A model generated the notes under the pieces. That model was not told the DNA's origin. It did no database searches and worked only from the letters and a program-made list of their open reading frames with translations. Below, one piece after another: positions 10,941-22,913 of a stretch of 64,000 nucleotides of DNA. How positions within the stretch are numbered: position 1 is the stretch's first letter; the number at the start of each line of letters is the position of its first letter. Source of the DNA: Asparagopsis taxiformis (lineage: Eukaryota > Rhodophyta > Florideophyceae > Bonnemaisoniales > Bonnemaisoniaceae). The stretch covers positions 1 to 64,000 of the forward strand of contig JALQPE010002551.1 of NCBI GenBank assembly GCA_030407315.1, in the 5' to 3' direction. A program made the position numbers and the translations under genes.

Positions 10941-13900
10941 AAACCCGTCCTCCCACATAAGTTTATATTCTGTTACCTACCCTAGAGCTCTAATGACGTG
11001 CCCAGTCCCAAGTTTCGTACCTGGTGCTGGGCAGAATGGCTAATTAGCGTACTTCATTCTAAGGATGAAGTCGACATTCTGTCGCGTCTGCAGCCATAAC
11101 ATGCTGTTGGCGCCGATTACAGCGGTGATTACACCGTTTGTGACGTAGCCATCGGCGCCGATGATTTATGCGCCGTAACACTTCAACGCGCCTACCACAC
11201 ACGCAATGTACTGTCATATTAGGTTTTCTCAAATCCTCGTCCGCCCACACGCTCAATTCATGCATGCATTCCCTCACCGCCTTCCACTCGCGTCACACGC
11301 ACCCTTTCGCCCGTCTAAATGCCCCCTTGCCTTGACATCCCTCATATATCAACTGGTTCGACTCGCACCGCGTTGGTCCACTTAGCATGACCATAGTCGC
11401 CGCGCCCATTCTTCGACCACATTCGCCGTCCAGTCGCGCCCAATCCCAACTGCCGCACACATACATAAACGAGCTTCCCATGATCACTTCCGCCCGGGCT
11501 GTCCCAACGGGCATACGATGCCATCCATACTCTGTCCGCAGATGAGCTCAACTCCCTTGTGCCAATCACTTGACGCCATTCGCACCTTCCACACACCCAC
11601 CTCGCTGTTTCTTACTATCCTTCACACACACCTCGCTCCTGCCCAATCACATCTTCCAGTCTGTCACACTCGGTGATGCCAATCCGTCCCAGTAACGAGG
11701 TCGCAATATCGTCGACCTCGCTATTGAGACAATGTAAACAAAGAGGTTTTTCACCACACCCTGTGATCCATGACTTGACCAACTGAGACCGTGAGCCGGA
11801 TAACGTTGAAATGTTTATTCTTGAACTGCATCTTGAGATGTATTGAACACTTGCACAGCAGTCCCCCATCCCTGGACAGCGAGCCAGTCGTTGCACTCGG
11901 GTGTCAATCAAGTGAATGCAGTGTGTCAACGTGCCTTGTACAAAAACTTGGACCGGCTCTTGCGCCCCTGCCACTGCTCAAGCGTATCCAGATACTTGAG
12001 TGTGCCAGTCCAGAGTCTTAATATTCAGGTTGATGCATGTGAGCTGCCAAAATAGTCCAAATGGAACATATGACGATTTACGCCGAACAAACATGTTGTC
12101 CTGCACAGCGTTGTTCTCTAGTGTTGCGCACTACACCATCTATCCCTTACTATCTAAACGAACAGCTTAAAAATGCTACATCTACAAGCACCAGTGGTGG
12201 ACTGGGCTCGTCTGTCTTCCAAGAGTTTCCAGAATGGGATGTGGATATGGTTATGACTTCAACGACAACAGCGTGTGGTGAATGATGAGCGAAAAGTTTG
12301 TTTACTCGTTGCTTTCACTCGCAGTCTGCCCTGCGTCATGGTGCAATGCGATACAAATTGCTACTGGGAAAGAAGCTTTACAGAGTGAGGCAATGGTAAG
12401 GTGTCGGATACATACCGACGCTTCTCATACAAAGCTATATTTGTAAAAGTCAGTAGTATACAGTGTACGTGAGCATTGCATTGCATCGCATCTAGTAAGC
12501 GCGCACACGAACGCACAAATACAGATGCACGCACTGGCGATTGATTCACAACGAGCGCAACTAGTCCACAACAACCATTTGATTGAAGCTCTCCGGGTGA
12601 TTCTAGCAGCAACGCATCTGCAATGGTTACGACACTAAGCTGTTGGAAAGGACCTGCAAGCAAGTTTCAAACACAAGGCCACACCAGCAGCAGAAAGAAA
12701 AAGTACATTTGTAATGAAATGCCACCGATATATTGCCTCCATCTTGGTTTCAGTGTTAGTTTGTGTAGAGCTGCCGCTGTGGTGAATAAGAGCGTTCCGT
12801 GTTTCAACAAGCGTATTAAGAAATACATATGTGACTGTGAGCGACATGCGGTGGCATGTTGTTGCGTTACAGACGGTTAGATGATGATGTGAGGGAAGCA
12901 GCGATGCAAGAACTAGGCGCACATGTAACGCCAACAAAGATGCACACTGTGTTGCATTGAGAGTGCTGCGCGATGTTGGGGCGAGAGAGGAGGTCGACGT
13001 GGTGCAGACATCACACATCATTCCATTCAATTATATTCCACCAATACCCGTCAGGTGTATAGAAACTGTATGATTTCTCCCCAGACTCATCTCCCATCAC
13101 TCCAGTAATCCCACTATCACCATTCCCACTCACGTTTCCATGGTACTCATGTACGTCACACATAGCGTAACCCGTCATCTTCTTAGGACCAGGATTGGAC
13201 AAAGCAGTGGCGTCTTGGAGTCACCGGGACACCATCTGAGAGGTAGGAGTCTCCCCGACTGGTACTGTGACGAATGTGAACCACATCGGGGGTCATCGTA
13301 GTTGACTGTGTAGAGCTCATCGCCATCCCCTCGCTTAGTATCGAGCATAGCTTGTGAAATTCTAGGAAGCTTACTTGAATTAGATACATTTTTCAGTCCT
13401 AATGTTTGTCCATAAAGCTAGGCTCCTCTTCGGCAGTAGGCACGAGACCGAAATGGGTGAATTGACTCGTGAGAAAGCGAGCAGACGTATCAATCTTTCC
13501 GTAACTAGTGACATCGTAATCATATCGTTGAAATAACACGTGTGAGATTAATGGTGTGACCAGTAAAGATGCATGTACAAACGGATTGCAATGACAGTTG
13601 GAAGAACTGCCGGGTCGCTCGAATAGGCCTTCCAGGCTTGCAAAAAAGTGAGAACGGCACGCGCATTACGCAACGCCGCACGGTTGAGACAGGCGGGAAG
13701 ATTGACATGCAAAATGGCCAGCATAAACAGGGAGGTCTGCAGAACAACGTGGACATTTTGTGCACAAAAGCGGTGCAAAAGCTGTGTCTCGGCGTGTCGA
13801 AACTCGAGCACGACCGCCGACATGACGTGAAAAATGTGCACGTGTTCCTCAGAGAAGACGCGACGGAGGTCGAGCCACCTAGAGTCGCGCAGTGACGATC

Positions 13901-15069
13901 ACACATTTGCCATCGCAAAGTGGCACGCGTGCGCGAAGAAAAAGAGCCCGGAGGTGGTGAAGGGGGAGCGCGAGCGCGAGAAGCGGGATTCAAAAGGCGT
14001 CAATGCGCTGTGCGTCATCGGTGAACATCAACCAATCGGTTTGGAAGCGACGATGCAGCGTGGTAGCGACGAACAGAAGCGCGTGTGGCGTCGCATTGGT
14101 GTCAATCAATTGCGTGCGTATGGACTGTGCGGATTGCCAACTACGCAAGGCGATGAGATAACGATCCGCTTGCGATACTTGTTTGCCACGGTCGAGTGTG
14201 GTCAATTGACCACACTAGCATTAATGCTACTTGCACATTGGCGAGAGTGAACTGATGATTGGTTGTCATGAATTGTGGTTGGCGGCTTGATCCATGAAAT
14301 TTTTTGTTGGATATATTGTTGAAAGCGTGTGTTTTGTGGTGTGAGGCGTTTGGAAAATCTTGCAATCAGCCTTTCTGTGCGCCAGAAAAACCCATTTCCG
14401 AACAGCTGTCTCAACACACGTTCTGCTCGACAATTGGCTGTTTCGCATACCGGCGATGTTCACATTGTCAGCATCTCTCACACATGTACAAGTCGCAGGA
14501 TTCAACATGGAGACGGCACCAGAGGAGATAACAGCTGTTTACGCTTTGGTTCACTCGGCGCATCGCGACTATGATCGCAAATAGCTCTCGAATTGAGAAA
14601 GTAATCAACTACGGAACACTCTTCCGTATCTGTTTCAGTTCCTTCACGGAAGCCTCAGTGATTAGCTCGAAAAGCTCTTTCTGCACCAATTTTGTGCATC
14701 GCTGCTCCCATTCGTGAACTCCTATTTATTCCCAACTTCCGTTCGGAAATTGAGGAATATGACGTCACATTCCTCAGCGATTGCAGGCCCTTCAGCACGA
14801 TTCTAATTGTCATCGCACTAAAATCGATAGTGTCATCTCCTATCCCAACTGACATAAACATGATTCTATTCTCTATTGGCAGAATAGGCTTCACTGAGAC
14901 TAGAAACCTCAATCCCATTCTAGGTCGGTCGATCTGCTATCCTCTTTCATTTATCCTCCCTCGTACTAACTTCGCTACCTACAAATATCTGTAAAGCTCG
15001 ACCACAATTACTATCTTCGTATACCACACACCATTACACCATTCCAATATTTACCTTCACACCAACACT
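10941..15069. other. 4.1 kb without a recognisable gene
   Basis: Many short frames occur on both strands but none is long, conserved within the window or recognisable. Examples are a minus frame at 11615-11974 and a minus frame at 12635-13030 with a hydrophobic stretch. No tRNA or rRNA was seen. This may be decayed transposon coding sequence or captured DNA. Confidence 0.4.
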
Positions 15070-15470
15070 ATGCTCCATATTTCCTCTCAAGTCCACTCCA
15101 CGAGACAGTGTTGTGAACCAATACACGGTACTACCCGCAGACAATACAATTTGCTATCTACACTACTGTCTACAGATTTACCCAGACAGTGCAGTAATAC
15201 AATACAATGCACTGCCTCAGACAGTAAAATGTACTGTCTGCACATACTGTCTGGCGGCAACACTTCCGGACAGTAAAATTTACTGTTCTGGACAGTAAAT
15301 TTTACTGTTTTTGGTACTGCCCAGATTTCGTGCCAGTTTATTGCTGCAGCAGTATTCTGAAATTTCCAGACAGTAAATTTTACTGTCTCCGCGCACTGTC
15401 TTGGCCAGACAGTAATTTTTACTGTCTCAGACAGTAAATTTACTGTCTTTTTTCATTCCCAACACCGTAG
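15070..15470. repeat. Right subterminal repeat array and TIR
   Basis: Repeated GACAGTAAATTTACTGTC-like palindromes (for example 15270-15310 and 15365-15450) lead to the terminus CAACACCGTAG, the inverse of the left end at 968. Confidence 0.8.
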
Positions 15471-18400
15471 TCGACCTGATGAGCGAGGGAACGTGACCCC
15501 GCGGAGGTACGGCACGCCGCCTACGATACTCCGAAACCCCAATCGTGACGGGGGAAGGCCCTTCGACAGGCGCCGCGGCGATTTTCGTAATGACCGACGT
15601 GACCCCCGCCCGTGGGCGAACGAACGAAATGGCCAGCGTAATGGCCGCAGCGGAGTCTACGTGACGACCTCCGCTGACGAAACACCACTCGAGGTGGAAA
15701 CGAGTCACGATGACGAACGAGCTTCGTGGGCTCACGACGACGACGTGTCGAACGGCCCCGCGCCGGAAAACGACCAGGCGATGTAGGTCACGAGCCACCC
15801 ACATCGCCTGAACCCTTACGTAAAAGGGGGACGACCGACGTCGATGATTGGTCCTCCGCAGGCTCGCTGATGAACGAGAGTTACGTAAAGCTCACGGCCG
15901 CGAAGGCCAACTCGAGTCACACGACACCCGACGTGGGGGAAGAAACGAAGTCCGACGGGACGAACGAACCTCACACGAAGAGGAAGCCTCGCAGACGGGC
16001 GAGACGCGCTACCCGGAAGCACGACGCTTCCGAGCGCGAGAAAGCCAAGCACGCGGCTTATACGAAGCGTGTCGACGCAAAAGAAGCCATACGGGCTCAT
16101 ACGGTGAAGCGACGAACCGCTAGCGAAGACGTAGACCGCGCGCCGGTCAGGACCGAACCGTTGGTCCTCGACGGGCATACGTGCCTACTTGCGTCGAAGC
16201 ATTATATCGTATCCGGAACGATCGGACTAGACCTCAACGTGATGAGGGCGATTACCATCGCGATGGACACGTGCAGCGGCTACAACTTGATACGAACAAG
16301 GTTACTGCCCTACGACTGGGTCGACCGCTGTCTACGTGACGAAGAGCTGCCGAAGCTCGGAGACGCCAACGGGCGACGTTTGCCTATCGAAGGCGCCATC
16401 CTGCTTCGTGTCAGGTTAGGGAACTCGCTGTTCCGCGTAAAATTCTTCGTAGCCAACACGCTGGCTGTTCCCGTTATAATGGGCACGTCGTTCATGTCGA
16501 AGCATGTCGATGCTATACGCTGTCGAGCGCAGACAATCGACCTCCATCGGGGGGATACGATACCCATTATCGCGGAGGGTGATACGACGGCTCCGTACGA
16601 GGAGGGGGAAGAGACGAACCCAAACGTGGAGCCCCCGAAACGCCGCGAGCGTAACGCGGCCTCGAATAGGCCGAGCCGAACGTTCTCGGTTCGCCTGACG
16701 AAGTACACGCGTGTACCGGCGATGTCGCAACGGACCGTCAACGTGACGACGGATGCGACCGGAATCGTGTTCCTCGAACCGAAAGCGTCGGTGCAATTCC
16801 GGCATGGGCTACGCACAGCCAACGGAGTGGTCGACGTAGGACCCAGAGAGACGTTCTCTATTATCGTGTCGAACTTCACGAAGAAGGACCGCGAATTGCC
16901 GAAAGGCGCGACGATTGCGTACGCGGTACGCTCCCCGTTGGGAATCGTCCCACTCAAGCGTAAGGGCGGCGAAGCCCTCGCGAAGGTCTTGAACCTACCG
17001 CTAGTCGACGTGACGACACGGACGAATACGAACGGGTTGGGCGACGAAACGCCAGACCCGTTGGTCAACGAAAAGGGGAACGACCCCGCCACGGATTGGC
17101 AGTCGACAATCGATTTGTCGCACCTCGACGACGAGGATTTACGAAAGCGCATCAACGAGATGCTAGCTACACATTCGTCAATGTGGACGAGCGGACGCCT
17201 CGGCGAAATCAATGCTACGGAGCATCGAATCGAACTCGAACCGGGCACGCGGCCCATACGTTCAATGCCCTATCGTCAGGGTCCGGCTCTACGTACGATA
17301 GCCGAGGAGCAGATCACGAAGATGCTCAACGAAGGGGTTATCGAACCCGCGTCCAGCGAATGGGCGTCACCAATCGTGTTGGTGCCGAAGAAGGACGGAT
17401 CCTTACGCTTCTGTGTCGACTACAGACGTTTGAACGCGAAGACGATCGCTGATTCGTACCCGCTTCCTCGTATGGAAGATTGCCTCGATTCGCTTGGCGA
17501 CGCCGCCATCTTCACGACACTCGACTGTAACGCCGGTTACTGGCAAGTGCCCGTCTCCGCCGAGGACCGTGATAAGACAACGTTTACGTCTTTCATGGGA
17601 ACGTATCGCTACGTGCGAATGCCATTCGGGCTACGAAATGCCCCCGCTACGTTTCAGCGGACGTTGGACATCATCCTCTCCGGAGTACGTTGGCAATCGT
17701 GCCTGGTCTACTTAGACGACGTAATCGTCTTTTCGAAAGACCTCGAGTCTCACCTGGGTCACGTTGACCAGGTGCTTTCCCTGCTACGCGCAGCGGGAGT
17801 AACGTTAAAGCTCACGAAGTGCTCGTTCTTTCAACCACGAGTTGACTACCTGGGGCACGTGATCACCCCAGGGAAGCTGCACGTCGCAGCACGGAACAAG
17901 GAAGCCTTTCGTACGGCTACGTTCCCACGAGACAAGACGCAATGTCGATCGTTTTTGGGCGCGGCCAACGTTTACCGCCGTTTCGTAAAGGCGTATGCCG
18001 AGATCGCTCGGCCACTCAACACGATGTTGAAGAAGGACGCTTCCCCCGATTGGACGAACCCAACGGACTCGCAAACGAATGCGTTCGAAACGTTGAAGAC
18101 AATACTGGTGTCGCCACCAGTATTGCACCTTCCGAAGGCGGGACGTCCGTTCATGATCGATACCGACGCGTCGGCGTATCAGCTGGGAGCTACGTTGCTC
18201 CAACAGCAGAACGAAGATAAACCCAACGAATGGGTGCCGATTGGGTACTGGTCGAAGACCCTTAACGAAACCGAACGTGGTTATTCGGCGACCGAGCGCG
18301 AGTGCTACTCCGTCGTTTGGGCGATAACGTCGCTCCGACCCTACGTAGAGGGTCAGCGGTTCACCGTACGTACGGACCACGAAGCCTTACGTTGGCTGAT

Positions 18401-19099
18401 GACGTTAACGGACGCGTCCGGACGACTCCTACGATGGAGGCTACGCGTTGCCGAATTCGATTTCGAAGTTACGTACAGGCCTGGGCGCGTGCACCAGGTA
18501 CCTGACGCTTTATCACGTGTGATATCTACGTATGACGACGGTCGACCCGTCGACGACGACGTACCATCGTACGGAGACGCGGTCCTCGTGACGACTCGCA
18601 GTCGTCGACAACCCACACGAAATGGGCAAGGACGAACGACGTCCGTACGTAAAAAGGCAACGAATGCCAGGGGTCACGACGACCCGTCGAACGAGACTCG
18701 TGATGAACGAACATCAGCCACGACGGCTGGCCGCGATGGCCTCGAGTTCAACCGCGACGCGTCGCTCGATGACGTTCTTGACGAGGAACCGGACTTCCTC
18801 GACGAACAGCGCGCTGCTGAAGACGATTCGGCACGCGTGCCACCAGCTGACGTTCAGCTTCCCATTACGAGGGACGAGCTTATCGAAGCTCAACGCGAGG
18901 ACGCGTTCTGTCAAACGATACTGACACGACAGTCCGAGACGCAGGACGCTGCATTCTTCGAAGGCCACGATGGCCTACTCCGACGCCGGAACCCTCACGA
19001 TGAGGAACGTACACAAATCGTTGTGCCGGCTTCGTTACGGCCGCGGCTGCTGGAGTTAACGCACCACCACGTCCTCGCTGGACATCCCGGGCAAACGCG
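15471..19099 (+). pseudogene. pol: Gypsy-1 gag end and pol (PR-RT-RH-partial IN), split by insertion
   Basis: The gag frame ends at 15784-15786. The pol frame, in the -1 phase relative to gag and open from at least 15726, runs through an aspartic protease (DTCSG near 16266), reverse transcriptase (SEWASPIVLVPKKDG near 17360, YLDD near 17709), RNase H (IDTDAS near 18158) and the histidine part of the integrase zinc finger (HHHVLAGHPGQTR, 19060-19099). The nominal ORF reaches a stop at 19118 only inside the inserted element. No frameshift is visible in 3.4 kb, so the polyprotein was probably intact before the insertion. The remaining integrase continues at 60240. Gypsy-2 has a 5-nt loss at the RT/RNase H border that this copy lacks. 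Confidence 0.93.
19096..19099. repeat. Left 4-bp target-site duplication CGCG
   Basis: In the uninterrupted gypsy-2 the sequence reads GGGCAAACGCGTATGTAC. Here GGGCAAACGCG is followed by the TIR, and CGCGTATGTAC resumes at 60236. CGCG is palindromic, so the exact TSD/TIR border is slightly ambiguous. Confidence 0.85.
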
Positions 19100-19145
19100 A
19101 ACACTGATTTCGCTATGAACAGAACGTACTTTCCAAACCAGAATC
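19100..19145 (+). repeat. Left terminal inverted repeat
   Basis: 46 bases beginning AACACTG. They match the reverse complement of 60190-60235 except at positions 8, 14 and 35. Confidence 0.92.
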
Positions 19146-19154
19146 CAACTTTCT

Positions 19155-19222
19155 GAAGTTGATTGAACATGAGAGATGTTTTTTCATATTGATTGAATAG
19201 GATAACAAAGTTGATTGAACTA
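19155..19222 (+). repeat. Left subterminal TTGATTGA iterons
   Basis: Three spaced copies of (G/A)TTGATTGAA lie just inside the TIR. Two related copies (GTTGATTGA on the minus strand) occur at 60145-60175. Such repeats usually bind the transposase. Confidence 0.65.
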
Positions 19223-19248
19223 CTCGTGTCGTCGAAGACGAGGCGTTT

Positions 19249-21477
19249 TTACTTCGGAATAGACGCCAGGCCTGACCTGATCTCTTTCTCTACCCCAACT
19301 CTTATCATCTTGTTTGTTAGTGAAGGGAACTCTGCAATGACGGTGTCAACCGAAATATGTCCCTTCCAAGCCACTGTTGTTCTCCCCTTGCGAAGCATGG
19401 CAGGCCTATACTTACCTGACCATGCGTCTCTTCCATCGTAGACCTCGTACCACCGAACACACAGCTGACAAATAACCCCTTCGTTGTTTTTCTTACAACT
19501 CATAATTTGTCCTAGCCAGAACGGCATCTCAGTAGTACAGTCTTCTCCATTTACAGCCACGAAGCGATTCACCGAGTAGGGCAAGTCTGATAGTGGTATG
19601 CAATCTGCAGTCGACATGAGTTCCTCCTCCATCGGGACGACGTTCCGATTCCCTTTTCGATACATGCCATTCATCTCGAAACATTCGGTGAGGTTCCAAT
19701 GAAAAGAATCTTCCCTTTCCTCATAAACCTGTCGTAGAAGCTCATGTAGCTGATCCATTTTAGAATTGTTATTGACCCTGCTCTCTTCCGAACGAAAACG
19801 GAGCAGGAACTCATGTTGATCTGGAGGAGAACGTATGATATTACTCGGTGTTCGTTTCAGTTCAGGAGGCTTAACCAGGAAACCATTCAGCCCCGGAGTG
19901 AGAACTGGGAGAGGCTTCCAGTTGTCTTCACAAAATATCTTAACATCGCATGCAGTTCTGTAGAAGTCATAACTTTTTCCTGTATCTTGGGATCGGTGAA
20001 ACCTGAAGTATCTGAATTTTGAGAAAGCATGCACTTTTCCAACCGAATTCTCACTCCGGCAGAGACCGGAGAAGTTTGCCACGTGCAACATACGAGAGAC
20101 AGAGGGTTCCGGAGTATAGGACACTCTGAGTTGTTCAACTAAATCTTCCATAGTGACGGCGTTGTGGGAACGTAGCCTGCGAGAGGTACAGCTAAAGGCC
20201 TGGTCGATGTCTGCATGGGTGTGGCCGATGGGTAGGAAAGAAGCGTGTACTTCTTCAAACACACCCCAAGCAACGAGACATTCTAGATAGCAAAACAGAA
20301 ACGTGTTCTTGTTCTCTCTTGTGCAATTGTCTACCTGCAAGTACAGTGTTCCCTGAAGACTCGAACCCATAGCCTTTTTGGTAAGAGTCCTGTGAATTGC
20401 CTCGATGATATGATTTGCCCCAGTTTCGAATTCAGCAGTAAGTGTGTACAACGAAAGATGCTTTCGGACACCATGTTCGAGAACACCTATGAGTCTCACC
20501 TTCAAACTATGACCAACAGTCGCTTTTGTACATACCGTGAAATGGGGAAGACCGTATCCTGATTGATCAGCCCCGTCTACGATCAGAGACGTGAACCTGG
20601 AGGAATATAGTGACGCTTCTTCACACTTCTTTTGATACTCCCTGCGTTCCCGTGCCACCATCTCGATATGACGCTGGCGACGTTCCAGAAGCGGAGCAGT
20701 GCGTTGAATATCTGTCCCGATGGCTTCCAGTTTATCACGTATGTACTCACATTCCGAACATTTCGTGAACCTCTGGACACGCCGAACCTTGATATTCGCG
20801 CAAAACGTGTTCCAGGTGTTGTAGAAGTAGCTCAAAGTTGGTGGGTTCCGGTTCGAGTATAATAACGTAAATTGGTCGCAGAACATCTCGTACACAGCCT
20901 TCTTCTCGAAAAGAGGCAGATGCTTCTCTCCACTGTCTGGCATCATATCGGCAGTCGAGGCAGACAAGCGTTCAAGGAAGCAGATCACTGCATCTCTATG
21001 TGGAGAGCCAGAAATTCGTTTCGGAGAAGCCATAAATGGAAGACTCCCATTCTGGCAAGCTTTCTTTACCGAGGTCTGCAGGTGTCGTGAAAACTTGAAG
21101 CTGAACTCGAGGAATTCGCAACACACAGGCTTCCCAGAGAAGTAGAACCGGTTACTGTTTGGTTCCAGTAGAGCGTGCAGATACCTGCGGCGATCGTCCC
21201 TGTTGTACAACAAAACTCGTTCTGCTTCATTCCGAAGGAAAACATGGTCGGTTTTTCTGAAGCATCCCGTATTGCAGCATGGTATTCTTCTTATATCTGT
21301 TTTGGGCAGTGACAAACTGAACTTCACCCGCCTCTCTAGCATGCTGCTCTTTCGACGAACTGAACTGGACCTCGTCACACTTTCATAATTCTTCCTGTGT
21401 TGTAGTCGTGAAAATGGTTTATACATCGAAGCCGTGGATCGGAAAGAGTCGGAAGAAGTACCCACTATTCCATGCAT
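19249..21477 (-). CDS. DUF7869-like protein, putative DDD transposase
   Basis: 742 aa from the first ATG at 21477; eight further codons up to a GTG at 21501 are open. The N-terminal third has CCNTGCF and a VCCEFLEFSFKFSRH segment. A CX2C pair (KCSEC, about residue 240) precedes a charged helix rich in R and E. The core has IVDGADQSGYG (D about 301), LQVDNCTRENKN (D about 383) and GHTHADIDQAF (D 423, D 425). The order D...D...HxHxDxD matches the DUF7869 group, which looks like an RNase H-fold nuclease; catalysis is inferred. A C-terminal module (PFWLGQI...VRWYEVYDG) resembles an SH3/BAH-like fold. The stop lies about 105 bp inside the left TIR, as expected for a transposon's own gene. A copia-2-type solo LTR lies 62 bp upstream in the same orientation. 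The frame is intact. Confidence 0.8.
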   Translation of the reverse strand: MHGIVGTSSDSFRSTASMYKPFSRLQHRKNYESVTRSSSVRRKSSMLERRVKFSLSLPKTDIRRIPCCNTGCFRKTDHVFLRNEAERVLLYNRDDRRRYLHALLEPNSNRFYFSGKPVCCEFLEFSFKFSRHLQTSVKKACQNGSLPFMASPKRISGSPHRDAVICFLERLSASTADMMPDSGEKHLPLFEKKAVYEMFCDQFTLLYSNRNPPTLSYFYNTWNTFCANIKVRRVQRFTKCSECEYIRDKLEAIGTDIQRTAPLLERRQRHIEMVARERREYQKKCEEASLYSSRFTSLIVDGADQSGYGLPHFTVCTKATVGHSLKVRLIGVLEHGVRKHLSLYTLTAEFETGANHIIEAIHRTLTKKAMGSSLQGTLYLQVDNCTRENKNTFLFCYLECLVAWGVFEEVHASFLPIGHTHADIDQAFSCTSRRLRSHNAVTMEDLVEQLRVSYTPEPSVSRMLHVANFSGLCRSENSVGKVHAFSKFRYFRFHRSQDTGKSYDFYRTACDVKIFCEDNWKPLPVLTPGLNGFLVKPPELKRTPSNIIRSPPDQHEFLLRFRSEESRVNNNSKMDQLHELLRQVYEEREDSFHWNLTECFEMNGMYRKGNRNVVPMEEELMSTADCIPLSDLPYSVNRFVAVNGEDCTTEMPFWLGQIMSCKKNNEGVICQLCVRWYEVYDGRDAWSGKYRPAMLRKGRTTVAWKGHISVDTVIAEFPSLTNKMIRVGVEKEIRSGLASIPK

Positions 21478-21538
21478 CACTTCATCGTGGCTACGCGGCA
21501 CAGATATGGTTTCAACAGAAGGAGCGTGTTCTGATTCG

Positions 21539-22030
21539 TGTTGAAACGAAATGGTCGCTTACCGAGCGTTTATTGAATCTGCGAGCTCACTACATTATTT
21601 GTATTCTCGCCGAGGTGCGCCGGCGGTGCTAAGGACAGCCTGTTAATAGCTGCTCCAGACAGTCTGTCACTGACAGTCTGTCCTGGTAAACACCCGCTGC
21701 CAATCTGGTACACGTGGGCTTCTCTATCATATCGTCCACACGTGTACACTAATCATAACATTTTCCCTGTGCCATGATGGCAACCCATCCTGGCTTTTCT
21801 AATTACTAATTGAAAGTATGACAAACAAATTGAAACTTCAGACGCTGTTATCTCCGTGAAGAAAGGTCGTAGAAGCTTCGGAGAAGTTGCTACCCGACTA
21901 ATTCGGGCACGCTGAACATGATGAGATAGGTTTCGGAGCGCCTAGAGCACTCCTTCTAGGAGAAATCGAGGGTTAAAGTTTTCTCACGTAACTGAGCCCC
22001 TCAGGGCCTATTACAGTGAGTGCTTCAACC
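21539..22030 (-). repeat. Solo LTR of the copia-2 family
   Basis: About 490 bp matching the reverse complement of the copia-2 LTR (43723-44210), from TGTTGAAACGAA at 21539 to GTGCTTCAAC at 22029, with several changes. No matching target duplication is seen (attcg before, gtttt after). It is probably an LTR-LTR recombination product. It lies directly upstream of the DUF7869-like gene and may replace its promoter. Confidence 0.88.
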
Positions 22031-22584
22031 GTTTTTCAACGAGGAACACGATGAGCCATATTTCAAGGCTCCTAGAGGACTCCTTCATCGAGATTTTCAC
22101 AGGATATTCTCGAGATTGAGTGCTTCTGTTGCTGCGACTCAATTATTCGCAACAATTCGGAGTCCCTAGAAAGAGATTTCATGTATGATTCGGCTTCCTC
22201 CAGTGCGTCATTCCTAGCTTTGGCGAGATGAAAACGCGGAGCCATCTGCAGTGGGAGCAGAACGAATTATCTCTGAACGGTAGTTAGATTTGCAGGTAGC
22301 GTGGAAAAGAGATGGCTGCAAGACGAGTATATCGGTTGATCAAGATGCATGGTGAGTAGGAATGACACCGGTGAGACGTTCATCTAATATGGATGCAGAG
22401 TGGCCTCCTCGACGGCGATAGTTGGCCCAGGATACAGCGCCAAATACCTATGTCAAATCAATCTCTGTTGTGAATGGAGTACGGCTGATTGGTTGATTTG
22501 TCCTCTTCATGCGCCCATGATTACGGGGAAAAATGACAACAATCTTTCCTCTCTGAAGGCCGAGCGAAACTATACGTAATAAGA
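22031..22584. other. Spacer between two transposon genes, nothing recognised
   Basis: About 550 bp between the solo LTR and the 3' end of the methyltransferase gene. No frame, RNA gene or repeat was recognised. It probably held the promoter of the DUF7869-like gene and the terminator of the methyltransferase gene. Confidence 0.45.
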
Positions 22585-22913
22585 CTAAGACAACGGCCTC
22601 ATCTTGTTCAAGTCCCATGCGAATATCCCGTTCAGCCCTTTCAAAGTTCCAGGAGGAGGTTCAATACCACCGTATTTGTACGGGTAAGGACAATCCAAAC
22701 AACATTCGTTCGGTTCGAACATATAACAAGATACAAGTTTCTGATCCTCACCTTGAAAGTTCGCTAGAGGTACATTGTGTATTGTAGTTTGGAACCTCTC
22801 ATCACTAGTTCCTGCACAAAGGAGAGACGCTTTTCCGACGACCTGATCCAAAATGTATAGTTCAACAGAATCTCCTCCTTTCAGTACTCTCTCTATTCCT
22901 TCGATAGTGGATT
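22585..22913 (-). pseudogene. ParB-methyltransferase gene, fragment 4 (C-terminus)
   Basis: Residues 904-1010 of the reconstructed 1,010-aa protein. Bases 22908-22585 are open and in the frame reached after removing copia-1 and one GGATT copy. It contains ECCLDCPYPYKYGG, a Cys-rich segment that may bind metal, and GIEPPPGTLKGLNGIF near the end. The stop is at 22587-22585. Nothing here identifies a separate domain. Confidence 0.85.

Larger units (their letters stand above)
968..15470. mobile_element. 14.5-kb insertion with short TIRs in gypsy-1 gag
   Basis: The gypsy gag sequence stops at 967 and resumes at about 15471, compared with the uninterrupted copy around 32795. The two ends share the inverted sequence CTACGGTGTTG, followed on both sides by dense subterminal repeats of ACAGTAAA and its complement. 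The flanking duplication is imperfect: acgac on the left and tcgac on the right if the TIR starts at the C. Subterminal arrays of this kind are typical of cut-and-paste DNA transposons such as CACTA-like elements. No intact transposase is seen. The interior holds a decayed gene, foldback repeats and satellites. Confidence 0.7.

Noticed and set aside
10941..15069. Several 60-160-aa frames as genes
   Set aside because: None has recognisable motifs, conservation within the window or a supported start; they overlap on both strands as expected by chance.
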